DNA from: Impatiens glandulifera
Lineage: Eukaryota > Streptophyta > Magnoliopsida > Ericales > Balsaminaceae
DNA: 64,000 nucleotides
NCBI RefSeq assembly: GCF_907164915.1
Contig: NC_061869.1
Coordinates: 40,052,840 to 40,116,839 of the forward strand
Reading direction: 5' to 3'
Part shown: positions 1-10,586 of the stretch, one piece after another
Position numbering within the stretch: position 1 is the first letter of the stretch
Layout of the letters: each line of letters opens with the position of its first letter
The notes under the pieces: model-generated
What the model was told of the DNA's origin: nothing
Databases searched by the model: none
What the model saw: only the letters and a program-made list of their open reading frames with translations
Made by a program: the position numbers and the translations under genes

Positions 1-492
1 ATTTCGGTATTGGAAGAGAGATTCAAGAGGAATACAAGTGATTTTGCTCTTATGAATGTGATAGAATGAGAGGAGGATGACTCCTTATATAGGATCGGTT
101 TTGTAGGGAAATTCTGAGCATTGATGGTCAGTTTTGTTTTATTAAGGAAGAGAATCTTTCCCTTTTCAAGATGCATGGGGAAGGAGCAAATTGCAAAACC
201 CAAGGTAAGTGTTAGTTGAGAAGTAACCGGTTCGGTTGGATATTAAATGTTCGGGTGGTTGGGAGTTATCTCATTAATTTGGGATTATCTCATTAATTGC
301 ATTTAACACATAACGATATTGATTAGATAGAGACCGAAAATGGTAGAGATAAAGCCGAAACATGGCATACAGAAATGAAAAACACAAATAGAACCGAAGT
401 AGACATGGATGAAGCCGATATGATCAGATTTGAGTTGGTTAAGGATGCATCCGGTACATGCTGCAAAACGACCGGATGCAGGAAGGAGTGAC
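1..492 (-). other. Element A internal sequence 3' of the third ORF
   Basis: No convincing reading frame, LTR start or polypurine tract is seen here. The recurring CCGGTTCGG-type words are like those in the rest of the element, so this is probably its 3' non-coding part. Confidence 0.5.
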
Positions 493-1248
493 CTAGCGGG
501 CGCGGGGATTGAAATCTTGAGGGAGATTGAAGTTCCCCCTCCTCCATTCTCTCTCAAACTGTTCATAGAATGAATCAGTTGCCTCCCTTGTGAGCACCTG
601 AGCATGGTTTAGACCTTCGCCGGGACAGGTCGGGACGCCAAGCTCTTCAAGAAGTCGGCTTACTTGGGGAATGAGGGCCACTGACCGGGTGCCGATTATC
701 CAAATAAGGACGTCAAACAGCACTCTGGACCAGTTCACCGGCGCACCGGTGACAATGGTCGCCATCATGTTGAAAACCGCCACGCAGTAAGTGTTAGTGA
801 CATCTTTTCCCAAGATGCCCCTTCCTAACACGTCGTTGAGTAGCTGATATTCAGCTCTCAAGTGGGCCTTGCTTCCGTGGTCATCCACCGGCTCATTCGA
901 CCGGGCTAGGTTGTGTGAGACCTCGGCCTTTAGGTTGGCCGGGGGGTTAAGATCTGTTAGCCCTTGTTTGGGCAAGCCGAAGCACCGAGCAAAGTCTTGC
1001 TCGGTGAAGTCAAAGAGAATACCCCCCACTTTAGATTGAATGTGGGTGTCAAAATGTGGTGTTCCTCTGAACACTCTGGCATTTTGGAAAAACTCCAGAA
1101 CAGACCCAGGATAAATGGTGAGTTTATCATCAAGGAAGTATTGGAGGCCGGTATCCTCCAAGGATTTTATCATTTTATAGATGTCGTAATGATCGGTGTT
1201 GGAGCACGACTCAAAATCAACCTGAAGGATATTTGTGAACTGAGACAT
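493..1248 (-). CDS. Third ORF of element A (putative plant transposon protein family)
   Basis: 251 residues, open from ATG to stop. It lies about 520 bp downstream of pol, the place where some Sireviruses carry an env-like gene. The start (a QVDFES motif about residue 9), the SLEDTGLQYFL stretch and the central NWSRVLFDVL block resemble proteins annotated in dicots, especially asterids, as putative plant transposon proteins. I see no signal peptide, transmembrane segment or coiled coil, so an envelope role is not supported. The function is unknown. A decayed homologue sits in the same relative position in element B (8225-9249), sharing the VDF start and the KxHxxLLxDV-type middle, so the ORF is a heritable part of this family rather than a chance frame. 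Confidence 0.7.
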   Translation of the reverse strand: MSQFTNILQVDFESCSNTDHYDIYKMIKSLEDTGLQYFLDDKLTIYPGSVLEFFQNARVFRGTPHFDTHIQSKVGGILFDFTEQDFARCFGLPKQGLTDLNPPANLKAEVSHNLARSNEPVDDHGSKAHLRAEYQLLNDVLGRGILGKDVTNTYCVAVFNMMATIVTGAPVNWSRVLFDVLIWIIGTRSVALIPQVSRLLEELGVPTCPGEGLNHAQVLTREATDSFYEQFEREWRRGNFNLPQDFNPRAR

Positions 1249-1764
1249 TTTTGCCTTAGTGATAGAGAGAGTGTTTTGTTTTTGTGAGTGTTTTGGTGAG
1301 TGAGTGCTTCCTTTAAATACTGGTGTTGGGGCTAACCTATTATCCGGGCATTAAATGAGATGATATGTATTAACCGCAGGATAAGAATCTTTGCATAAAA
1401 TAGGCAGTTTTGCAGGTCTAGGTGTCGGTCATAGGCCTGGACTGTGAAAGATATCAAAAGATCTTCACGTCTTTTTAGGCGCGACCAGGTTTATTCTGAA
1501 AAGGCAATGATGCAGAACAGAGACCTTTAACCTTTGATAACTATTCCTCTTTTGTATGAAATTCAAATAATCTGGGGTAACCTTCTTCCGAACCGGTCAG
1601 GTATCAGTTGTTCATCCCGATGCGGTTACATGGTGCATGCACCAAGTAGCCGGTCGGTTTACTCTATCTGATAGACTGGGCGGTTCTTCCACAAACACCC
1701 CGAAGATTCAAAGTTCAACATCTTAGGAAGAATTACCGGTTTGTCTGTCTGAACCGATTTCCCT
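1249..1764 (-). other. Spacer between pol and third ORF of element A
   Basis: About 520 bp without a frame worth calling. It probably holds the signals for expression of the third ORF, but no recognised promoter or splice pair stands out. Confidence 0.4.
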
Positions 1765-4602
1765 TTAAGTATCCTTTGGAAGGATTTGGCTAATATCGGT
1801 TAAGCCGAGAGTAAGTCTAAATTGAGAAAACTTAGCTTCCTGCAGCGGCTTCGTGAAGATATCGGCTACTTGTTGATCGGTTGGTACGTATTCCAGCCGG
1901 ATATGCTTCAGCGTGACATGCTCCCGAATGAAATGATGCCTTATGTCGATGTGCTTGGTTCTGGAGTGGAGAACCGGGTTGTAGGTGATCGCTATGGCAC
2001 TTGTGTTGTCACAGAAAATCGGGGACTCTTCGGCTATGATACCGAAGTCCTTCAGCTGCTGTTGGATCCACAGGAGTTGAGAACAGCAACTTCCGGCCGC
2101 CAGGTATTCAGCCTCCGCGGTTGATGTAGCCACCGATGTCTATTTCTTGCTGTGCCATGACACCAGTCGGTCACCTAGGAACTGACATGTTCCACTGGTG
2201 CTTTTCCTGTCGATCTTGCACCCTGCATAGTCTGCGTCTGAGTAGCTTGTTAGATTAAAGGATGAGTCTTTTGGGTACCACAGACCGACATCAGGAGTGC
2301 CTCTTAGATACTTCAGTATCCTCTTTGCGGCTGTGTAGTGGGATTGCTTTGGATTTGCTTGGAATCTCCCACACACACCAACTGCAAACAGGATGTCCGG
2401 TCTACTCGCTGTCAGGTACAGTAGGGAACCGATCATGCCTCGGTACGCAATCTGATCTACCGATTGACCTTCATCGTCCCTGTCCAGTTTAATTGATGAG
2501 CTCATTAGAGTAGCCGCCGAGGAGCAGGTGTCCATACCGAATTTCTTTAGCAGCTCCTTGGTATATTTCGGTTGACTGATGAATGTTCCTTCCTTGAGTT
2601 GTTTAACTTGAAGTCCTAGGAAGAAACTTAATTCTCCCATCATGCTCATTTCGAATTTGTCAGTCATCATTTTTGAGAACTTGTCACAGAGCTTTGGATC
2701 GGTGGAACCGAAAATAATATCATCTACATAAATTTGAACAAGTAGGATATGTTCCTTCTTTTCAAACTTAAACAAAGTTTTATCCACCGAACCGATGGTG
2801 AAATCATGCTCTAATAGAAATGCGGTTAGCGTATCATACCAGGCTCTAGGTGCTTGCTTTAGACCGTATAAAGCTTTGTTCATCCGGTATACATGGTTTG
2901 GAAATGCAGCATTTTTGAAACCGGGTGGTTGTTCAACGTACACTTCTTCACGTAGATCGCCGTTCAGAAATGCACTTTTAACATCCATTTGAAAAACTTT
3001 AAAGTTTTTGAAAGCCGCAAAAGCCAGAAAAATCCTAATGGCTTCAATTCTGGCTACAGGAGCAAATGACTCTTCAAAGTCAATGCCTTCTTCCTGTTTG
3101 TAACCTTGAGCCACTAATCTGGCTTTGTTCCTCGTGACCAAACCGTCTTCATTGAGTTTGTTTCTGAATACCCATCTTGTTCCTATGACCGATTGATCTT
3201 TCGGTCTGGGAACTAAGTACCAGACTTTACTACTCTCGAACTGGTTTAGCTCTTCTTGCATTCCCAAGATCCAATCTGGATCTGACAATGCTTCATCTAT
3301 TCTTTTCGGTTCAATCTGGGATATAAAAGCAGAGTTAAAATATCCTTCCAGAAGTTGACTCCTAGTTCGAACAGGTTCTGAAGGGTCACCTATAATTTGC
3401 TCAGGAGGATGTTTACTGTTTCTTCTGAGATTCAGTTCAGGGTTGTCTACCAAATTACCGGTATCTTGACCAAGGCTAGACATGTCGGTAGGTTGACCGA
3501 GATTTTCAGACCGACCGACTCCCTCGGATTGGACCGAAGTGTCAGCTTCCTGTTGTGAAACAGCTTGATCCGGCTGGGTATCAATGTTACCCATTAGGTC
3601 ATGGACAAACCGCCTGAAGACCGGAGTCTCATCTTCACTATCAGAATGAATATCGTTATTTTCCAGTCTGTTGTGTAGATCAAAGCATGAAGCAGTATTG
3701 CTTTCAACCGATTCATCGAAAACAACGTGAATTGTTTCCTCCATGGTTGCAGTTCTATTGTTATATACTCTATATGCTTTACTCACTGCCGAGTATCCAA
3801 GCATGATGCCGGTATCGGTCTTTGCATCAAAAGCGGTGAGTTGGGTTTTACCATTTATATGAATATAACATTTACAACCGAAAATTCTGAGGTACTTGAG
3901 TTTAGGAACTCTGTTAAAATAAACCTCATACGGTGTTTTGTTGTGAAATCTGTTAATCAAAGACCGGTTTTGTGTATGGCATGCAGTGTTGATAGCCTCA
4001 GCCCAAAATTTCTGAGCAATGCCGGAATCGGCTATCATAGACCGTGCGGCTTCCTTGAGAGTCCGGTTTCTTCTCTCGGCCAGGCCATTTTGTTGAGGAG
4101 TCCTAGCACTAGACAACTCGTGTCTAATGTCGGATTCATCAAGATATGCAATTAATGTACTATTAGTAAATTCGGTACCTCGATCACTTCGAATGCTGTT
4201 GATACGAGTTGATTTTTCATTTTGCAACCACTTAAGAAGTGTGATCAGGTTTGATACAGTTTCACGTTTAGATGGTAGAAATATTACCCATGTATATCTA
4301 GAATAATCATCAATAACTACCATGGTGTAAAGCATACCGCCTAGGCTAATGACCTGAATCGGTCCAAATAAATCCATGTGAAGAAGATCTAGGCATCGGC
4401 TGGATTGAATATTTCCATTACTCTTAAAGGATGACCTAGTTTGTTTACCCATCTGGCATGCTGAACAGACCTTATCCTGGTTAAACACTATATCAGGAAT
4501 ACCTTCAACTAGCTTTTTACCGCGAATGTAGTTTAAGGTTTTCATGTTTAGATGGTTTAGTCTCTTATGCCATAGCCAGGTTTGATCAGTCTTAGCTATC
4601 AT
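1765..4602 (-). pseudogene. pol: pol of element A: integrase, reverse transcriptase, RNase H
   Basis: Integrates and reverse-transcribes the element. The integrase zinc finger (HKRLNHLN and later CSACQMG) opens the frame. The core follows with Asp in DLFGP, Asp in RSDRGTEF and Glu in [11 protein letters not shown]. Reverse transcriptase has [13 protein letters not shown] and the catalytic [10 protein letters not shown]. RNase H has SDADYAG, then AEAEYLAAG and DNTSAI. The frame runs from 4602 to an in-frame TAG at 2140-2142, directly after SWHSKK, and continues in the same frame to 1765. That stop removes the C-terminal half of RNase H. An in-frame TGA at 4651-4653 separates this part from the protease. 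All catalytic residues I can place are still present, so the damage is nonsense and not general erosion. Confidence 0.9.
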
Positions 4603-4650
4603 GCATATAGGATGTTCTACTCTTGTTTTCCAGTCTACCTTATAAATGTT

Positions 4651-5040
4651 TCATATCCTATTTCCGGTTAGTAATACAATACCTTGAGAATCCTTAACTA
4701 AGCATGCATGTTTAAGAAATTCTACCGTGTATCCGGCATCACACATCTGACTAATACTAAGTAGATTAAAACGTAGGTTTTCAACTAAGAGTACATTATC
4801 AATAGTTAGATTACCATGGACAATCTTACCCTTGCCCACAGTTTTACCTTTTGAGTTGTCACCGAAGGTAATTAGAGCACCGGTTACTGATCTGATGTCG
4901 ATTAGCAAATTGCTATTTCCGGTCATGTGCCTGGAGCAACCGCTGTCCAAGAACCATTCGGAGTTTCCTAGTCGTTTCTTTGGATCCTGCAAAATGTACA
5001 TATTTACAACTGTTTGGTACCCACATTTACTTGGGTCCAC
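4651..5040 (-). pseudogene. Aspartic protease segment of element A
   Basis: 129 residues containing WFLDSGCSRHMTGN, the copia-type active site with its catalytic Asp present. It normally releases gag and pol products from a polyprotein. The frame differs from gag (overlap 5027-5040) and matches pol. Compared with the equivalent site in element B (about 10165-10190), element A appears to have one extra base shortly after the gag stop, so this is more likely damage than programmed frameshifting. It ends at a TGA in the same frame as integrase. Confidence 0.8.
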
Positions 5041-6856
5041 ATGCGATTAGTCCCTTAGGTATCCAAACCTTGATAAACCGGACGGTTTTCTTTGCTAGGG
5101 TTTTAACTGTCCTTTTGACACTTGGTCTGGTGTATTTCGGTTTTCCATCAAATGTCCTAAATGGTGGTCGTCTTTGGTTCGGTGATCTGTAGTTTGACCT
5201 ACGCGGTTCAGGGAAGTCTTTCTTATATTTGAGGATTTCGGCTCTTCTTTTCTCAAGGTCAAGCCATGAATCGGTTGGGCCAACATAATCGTATTTTAGC
5301 TTCTCTTCCCTATAATATGCGGTTTCCTCTTCTTCGGCTGTCCAGGTGCTCTTAAGAAATTTTATAAAGGGGAGGTTTCCTTTTGTAAGCCTTGATTTCT
5401 CTATAGGTTTTCGGTCTTTGGAGCTATGCCCTGTGTATCCTAGACCACGCTTACAACGAGGATGCCTATAGTGTTTATTCATATCCTTTACTATATCGCT
5501 AGATCTCTTATAGGCGGCCATCGTATATTGAAAACGGGCATTTTCTTCCTCGGTTAGTTCACTAGGTTGTTCGATCTTAAAATCTAACTCGGTTTCTAGG
5601 GTGTGGGTATCATCAGGTTGTATGACTTCCGGTTCGGTTATGATGGGTACCTCTGGTTCTATTGGGATAGGTACTATGGGGTCGGTCTTGATGTTGAGAT
5701 GTTTAGGTAACATGGTCAATAGGTTCTTATATTCTTCTACCATGTCATTTAATGCTTCATATAGCTCGTCTTTAGTAAATTCATCATAGGGAGAGTCAAG
5801 TACCTGTTCCTCATTGGCCATGAGGCACGTGAGTTCATCGTCACTATCACTGCGAGCCCATAGACTTCCTCCATCGTCGGCTATTAGTGCTTTCGGTACC
5901 TCACTTCCTTCACCAGTTTGTTGATAATTGTTTCTGTCATTTTGATAGTCTGGTTTCTGGGTGTCCCTCCTTGGTTTCCTGCATTCCCACTTAAAGTGTC
6001 CCATACAGTTACAGTTATAGCATCTTATATTGGATTTGTCACCATAGTAGTTGTTTGTCGGTTGGCTCCTTTTCATGAACCTCCCAAACTTCTGTGCGAG
6101 CATGGCCATGGCGTCCTCAGTAAACTGTTCGGCTGTTCTGATAGGTGCGGGTGCAGGAACCCGTATCGGTGCAGGTGTGGGTACAGGAGCAGGTACAACC
6201 GGTTCTGTAGATGTGAATAATGCTCTGGTTGATGTTGAGGCCGAGACTTCCTCTTCGGTTCTAGATTTCATTTCGAATTCGTATGCCTTTAGATCTTCGA
6301 ATACATCGTATAGCTTCATCTTACGTAGGCTCTTTGATTCCCTCATTACCATTGTCTTTATATCCCAGGTACTTGGAAGAGATCTCAAAGCCTTCATAAC
6401 TACCTCTTTGCTCTCATACTTCTTGCCCAGAGTTGCTAGTTCATCTAGCACACCAGTGAACCGGTCACTGTATTCCTTCATAGTTTCCCCTGGTTTCATT
6501 TTGATGCTTTCGAACTTCTGTGTGGCCATCATTATTTTGTTCTCCCTTGTTCTTTCATTTCCTTCAAAGATCTGGATGACCGTATTCCATGTTTCCTTCG
6601 CGGTCTTGCAATCTCTGATCTTGCAATAAGTGTTTCTGTCTACGCTGTTGGAGATCCGGTTTCTTGCATGGTTGTCCAGATTGTTCCTTCTCTTATCTTC
6701 AGCCGTCCATTCTTTTCTATCTTTATCAATGAATATCGATCCGTCGGTTAGAATGAATTTCATTTCATCATCCAAGGTGACTAGGTGCAGGTGCATGCGT
6801 GCCTTCCAGTTGGCAAAGTCATCACCTTCTAGCATTGGAGGCCTATCCTGATACAT
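5027..6856 (-). CDS. gag: gag of element A
   Basis: 609 residues, the capsid and nucleocapsid protein that packages element RNA. The N-terminus (residues about 5-200) is the copia gag domain: NWKARMHLHL, then TAKETWNTV and MKPGETMKEYSDRF. A Pro/Ala-rich linker (PVPTPAPIRVPAPAP) lies about residues 215-235. A CCHC zinc knuckle, CYNCNCMGHFKWEC, is at about residues 277-290 with all four ligands. The last half is acidic then basic and is typical of long Sirevirus gag proteins. The ORF starts 26 bp from the primer binding site and ends with GPK and TAA just before the protease. Confidence 0.88.
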   Translation of the reverse strand: MYQDRPPMLEGDDFANWKARMHLHLVTLDDEMKFILTDGSIFIDKDRKEWTAEDKRRNNLDNHARNRISNSVDRNTYCKIRDCKTAKETWNTVIQIFEGNERTRENKIMMATQKFESIKMKPGETMKEYSDRFTGVLDELATLGKKYESKEVVMKALRSLPSTWDIKTMVMRESKSLRKMKLYDVFEDLKAYEFEMKSRTEEEVSASTSTRALFTSTEPVVPAPVPTPAPIRVPAPAPIRTAEQFTEDAMAMLAQKFGRFMKRSQPTNNYYGDKSNIRCYNCNCMGHFKWECRKPRRDTQKPDYQNDRNNYQQTGEGSEVPKALIADDGGSLWARSDSDDELTCLMANEEQVLDSPYDEFTKDELYEALNDMVEEYKNLLTMLPKHLNIKTDPIVPIPIEPEVPIITEPEVIQPDDTHTLETELDFKIEQPSELTEEENARFQYTMAAYKRSSDIVKDMNKHYRHPRCKRGLGYTGHSSKDRKPIEKSRLTKGNLPFIKFLKSTWTAEEEETAYYREEKLKYDYVGPTDSWLDLEKRRAEILKYKKDFPEPRRSNYRSPNQRRPPFRTFDGKPKYTRPSVKRTVKTLAKKTVRFIKVWIPKGLIACGPK

Positions 6857-6881
6857 GTTTGCTTGAGTATTGAAACTAACT

Positions 6882-6893
6882 GCTCTGATACCA
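6882..6893 (-). other. Primer binding site of element A (initiator Met tRNA)
   Basis: On the minus strand this reads TGGTATCAGAGC, complementary to the 3' end of plant initiator-Met tRNA. It lies two bases inside the 5' LTR edge, as expected for priming minus-strand DNA. Confidence 0.93.
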
Positions 6894-6895
6894 AT

Positions 6896-8166
6896 TGTTA
6901 GGATCTAGGTCGACGCTGGTGGACCGAGGGTTGGACCGGTTAGCGGTTCTCACTCGTAGGGTGGTGGTTAATCCGGTTAGAGATTAACACCGGGGTTTCA
7001 ATACTACACAACCTGTCACAAACCCTTTAACTAGGTTCAAGCGCGGAAGAGGTTTGCTTTCAGGTTGAAGCGGCACGCTTGTATGATAGGCACGGAATCG
7101 GTTTCGGATGATGGAGATTTGAAGAATGGTGAGTCGGTTTCGGTAATCTGTATATTCGGTATGGTTAAGTTAGTCGGTTTGGAGCGGTGTGGTTAAATTA
7201 GTCGGTTATATAATGAAGCCAGCAAAAAGTAAATAACACAACAGATTTTTATGGATGTTCGGAGATAGAACTCCTACGTCACCCCTTCCTCTCGAAACCG
7301 CGAGAAGGATATTCACTAAGGAATACAAATACAAGCCGATCGAGACTTATTCTCTGCTCGATAACACTCTTACAATTTACACCGAAATTGTAGAACACAC
7401 TTTAACTTTCAACACTTAGGCTTTCTAGAATAGCACACTGTTATCACTTGTAGTAAATGCTCTTAGCTCTTGTTATTCCAATGTATGTCCCACATTTACT
7501 CTTCTGCAACTGCCTCTTTTTATAGGTGAAATATGCCAACGGTCATATTTCAAAGCCTTGAATCTGATTGGCTGATCAGAGATGCAGTGATTCAGTGTCT
7601 CAGAGTTTCAGACCTGCGGTCGTCTCAGACCTGCCGGTCTGTTCTTCCGGTTTGCAAGACAGACCTGCCGGGTTTGTCTTTTACTCAATGTAGGCACTGT
7701 CTGTTTGGACAGTTGTCTGTACTTTGAAGATTTCCTTTCTGGCTTATCCCGAAGTAGAAGGATCTGGTAGTACTGTTTTCTGCAGCCTACAGTCTTTCCT
7801 CAGACTTGCATGGATATGGAAGTATTCAGTCTGTTTCTTTGGTATCATTCTCAACAGATACCCGAAATATCTTCTTGTACTAGTCGGCCTCTTGACTTGG
7901 CCGAATGTCTTTTGGTAGTGAAGTAACCGGACTTCTTCCGGTTATTCTTGTCTTGTGGATAATCGGCTGTTTGATGGTTCCGGTTTTGAGCTTTGGCTGA
8001 TCCTTCCTTTGTGCGGTCATATTCCGAATACTCTTGATCGGTTTGGTAGCTTGACCGGTTAGGTTTCTTCAGTTGGTTCTCTTGTTCATCCGGTCCGGTT
8101 CCTTGTTCCTGCATGGAAAGTTTATTTAAGTTAGGTTTATTCGAACCGGTCTAAATTTATCTAACA
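6896..8166 (-). repeat. 5' LTR of element A
   Basis: 1,271 bp, starting TGTTAGATAAA and ending GATCCTAACA on the minus strand (TG...CA ends). It abuts the primer binding site. Its internal part, including the stretch around the TATA box and the sequence coding for the Sirevirus leader, matches the LTR at 46037-48016 in the opposite orientation, but it lacks that LTR's minisatellites. Small ORFs inside (7533-8114) are not genes. Confidence 0.88.
7516..7525 (-). promoter_or_regulatory. Probable LTR TATA box
   Basis: CTATAAAAAG on the minus strand. The same site and flanks (TTTCACCTATAAAA) are conserved in the related LTR at 47378-47387, supporting function as the Pol II promoter of this family. 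Confidence 0.6.
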
Positions 8167-8224
8167 GTTATACCAGCAACTTTTGTAATGGCTCTCATTA
8201 CCTCGTGAGGAGTAAGGAGTTTAG

Positions 8225-9249
8225 CTAAGAGCCCATGCGAAGCTTCAGACTGGATAATCTTTCCTGACTAACAGGAGGAGATAGGGTAGACATCGGGATA
8301 GTAGCAAGTGCGGAAGGACCTTGCTTTACTCTTGAATCAACTATCCAAGAGTCTTTCTTCGAAGAGTTTTTCTGGCTAGTAGAACTAGCCTCTGATTCGT
8401 TCCTAGTTCTTGTTCTTTTGGCTCCCATCAAAAGAATAGAAGCATTCGGTTGCTTAGAACGAGTGACGGATCTTCTACCCGTCTATTGGCTCAACGCGCC
8501 TGATAGAGACGCCTTGGAGTTCTTCATTCGAACGAGAGTGTTGGCGATAGTGAAGACGTTGAACACTCGGCAAGAGTTAATAGGCTCGGAATTCCCCATA
8601 GGACCCCTAAGTGTTCAAGCAATCAGCTAAGTTGAGCAGCAAAGCTCACACTCTCTTTGTTCTTGGAATCAATCGTCGCGCACTGGTTTAAGAACATCGT
8701 TGAAGCCTAGTTAACCTGAATACCCTTGGAAATGGCCGTCATATAATCAAAACGATCCTGACTATAGAGATGAAACGATTTCGCCCTCCCTTGAAGAGCC
8801 TTAGTAACAACATCCAACAAGATGAAATGGGGTTTGAGAACCTTCTTACTCCCGTTTAATCTGATTTCTAAACCTTCGACTGAGAAAGCCGTCTTCATTT
8901 CCGCAATGATTTCTGATGGGAGATTCAGATTGAACGTGTGGCACTCTGATGGAAGTTCAAAAACTCCGCATAGGATGCCTCGTTGAAAAAAATAACTGTA
9001 TTGTTCACCGTTGCCGTGATAGAATCGCCAACCATAGTTGCCGATTTAAAGAACTTTTAGCCTTCCTTCTCGTAGAATATGAACAGCCCGCTGAGATATT
9101 TCCCGAGACCAGAATATTCTAGATATCTGAACATGTCGACCACCTCCTATTGATTGAACGTATACACAGAAGGAAAATCCACCTGCAAAGTACAGTGTCC
9201 GAGGGTGATTCTCTTGTTTCCCATTTTTCAAAGGAAGATGAACAGACAC
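8225..9249 (-). pseudogene. Decayed third ORF of element B
   Basis: Homologous to the third ORF of element A, in pieces. Near 9200 the minus strand reads LQVDFPSVYTFNQ, then a stop, then EVVDMFRYL. 8707-8898 gives EIRLNGSKKVLKPHFILLDV and SAISKGI-like sequence ending at a stop, with further fragments to 8641. 8225-8431 is a Ser-rich C-terminal tail. Several stops and frame changes show it is dead. No membrane segment is visible in the pieces. Confidence 0.65.
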
Positions 9250-9337
9250 AAGATGAACAAGGGTTTTTAGAGAGAAGTTTGAAGAAATCTAGGGTTCTTG
9301 AGAGATTTGAGAGATAAAAACTTTCAATCTCATGCAA

Positions 9338-10020
9338 GATGTTCTTAAATAGATTTTCAAGAGTCGCATGACTTAACCGTCACTTTTCCCAGGGGTAGGA
9401 CCCATTAATTAATGTTAGACGTCCTTTCCCATAGAGTCATCATTAATTTTTAGGGTATATAAGTCATTTTCTCTTAACTTGAAAGACATGTGTCTTCATG
9501 TTATTCGGAGATGACTATTTTTATGTTTGAGCGGGAAAATTAGATGACACAGCGTGTGGGATAGCTGTCCTTGATCAGTCTAATACACACGTAGTTAGGC
9601 TCTTTTCTTACTTCTACAATCCATGAGATCTAAACGTCTATTAGATGCAGGCATCTAATCACGTGTCTTATAGACGTCTAACGTCTATTAGACGTTGACG
9701 TCTAATTACGCATGAACAACACGTATTAGACGTGTGTTTGGTTAGACGTGAGCATCCAATTTCTCTTGTCTTATAAACGTCTAAGCATTTATTAGACGTC
9801 AGCGTCTAACCACGCATGTTATTAACCAAGACACCTTGACTTAGATGCATAGGGTGTGTAAATAAAAATACGTCTAAGTACATGCTTTTTCTTTTAGACG
9901 ACCACGTCTAATAGACCGATTAAAGCATTTTGTTTACGTGCATCTTTATTTTTACAATAAATTTTCCCTCTCAATTTATGCATTTACAAAAATGAATAAA
10001 TCAATGTTTTAAGGTCCTTA
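9338..10020. repeat. Element B spacer with scattered AGACGTCTAA palindromes
   Basis: Between about 9580 and 9910 the words TAGACGTCTA, GTCTAACTACG and GTCTAATAGACG recur about a dozen times. The core is a perfect palindrome around GACGTC. The equivalent spacer of element C (23750-23990) has the same words, and both LTRs have denser arrays. 9338-9580 has no gene that I can see. Confidence 0.65.
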
Positions 10021-10440
10021 AGACCAAAAATATTCTTAGAACATAAAACACTTAGTCCTTAGGAATGGCAAGAGCCATTGTTGATCTTCTAGAATATATA
10101 CTCAGAAGAGTATACTCCATGCTTCCTTCATGTCGCTTCCCTGTATCACCTACACAAGAAAATATTTACAAACTTTGGTACCCACATTCAATTGGGTCCT
10201 TGATCAATCAGTCCCTTAGGAATCCATATTTGAGTTATTTTGATGGATTTCCCATTTTGTGTTGTAATTAGTGCGTATGTTTTTGACTTAGCAAACAACT
10301 TCCTGCTATCCACTGATCCTTTAGATTTTGAAGATGATTTTCTTTTAAAACTCCTTCATTTTGAGTCAGGTTTTAGATTGCCAGACTTGCTGGCTGCATC
10401 TAACTTAATTTTCAGCCAGCTAACAGTTGGCGGAACATAA
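10021..10440 (-). other. pol-deletion junction of element B
   Basis: At about 10165-10190 the minus strand codes MWVPKFVNIF, the region just before copia protease. Less than 100 bp further (about 10085) it codes a short piece like the end of RNase H (EDQQ). Protease, integrase, RT and most of RNase H are therefore missing. The same join occurs in element C near 24180-24300. Short plus-strand ORFs here are shadows. Confidence 0.65.
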
Positions 10441-10586
10441 GTTATTTCATTCTTCAAAGCTAACTCTTCATGAATTGGATCAGATTCAATGTCAGTTAGA
10501 CTCCCTTTGACAAGACTTATTGGCTTAAGTTTGTCATTTGCTGATTTTAACTTTTAACAGGACTGGTTTGGGTCATCGCTATCAAA

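Larger units (their letters stand above)
1..8166 (-). mobile_element. Element A: Sirevirus-like Ty1/copia retrotransposon, left end outside window
   Basis: Read right to left, the order is 5' LTR (8166-6896), initiator-Met primer binding site, gag, protease, integrase, reverse transcriptase, RNase H, then a third ORF. Integrase before RT marks Ty1/copia. The long gag with a CCHC knuckle, the PBS and the extra ORF after pol fit the Sirevirus lineage. No 3' LTR or polypurine tract was found in positions 1-492, so the element continues to the left. Coding capacity is broken: a stop at the end of gag plus a frame change into protease, an in-frame TGA before integrase and an in-frame TAG inside RNase H. 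Breaks this few suggest moderate age. Confidence 0.9.

Noticed and set aside
493..1248. Retroviral-type envelope gene
   Set aside because: Position fits, but there is no signal peptide or membrane segment; kept as third ORF of unknown function.
964..1287. Plus-strand 107-residue ORF
   Set aside because: Antisense shadow of the third ORF of element A.
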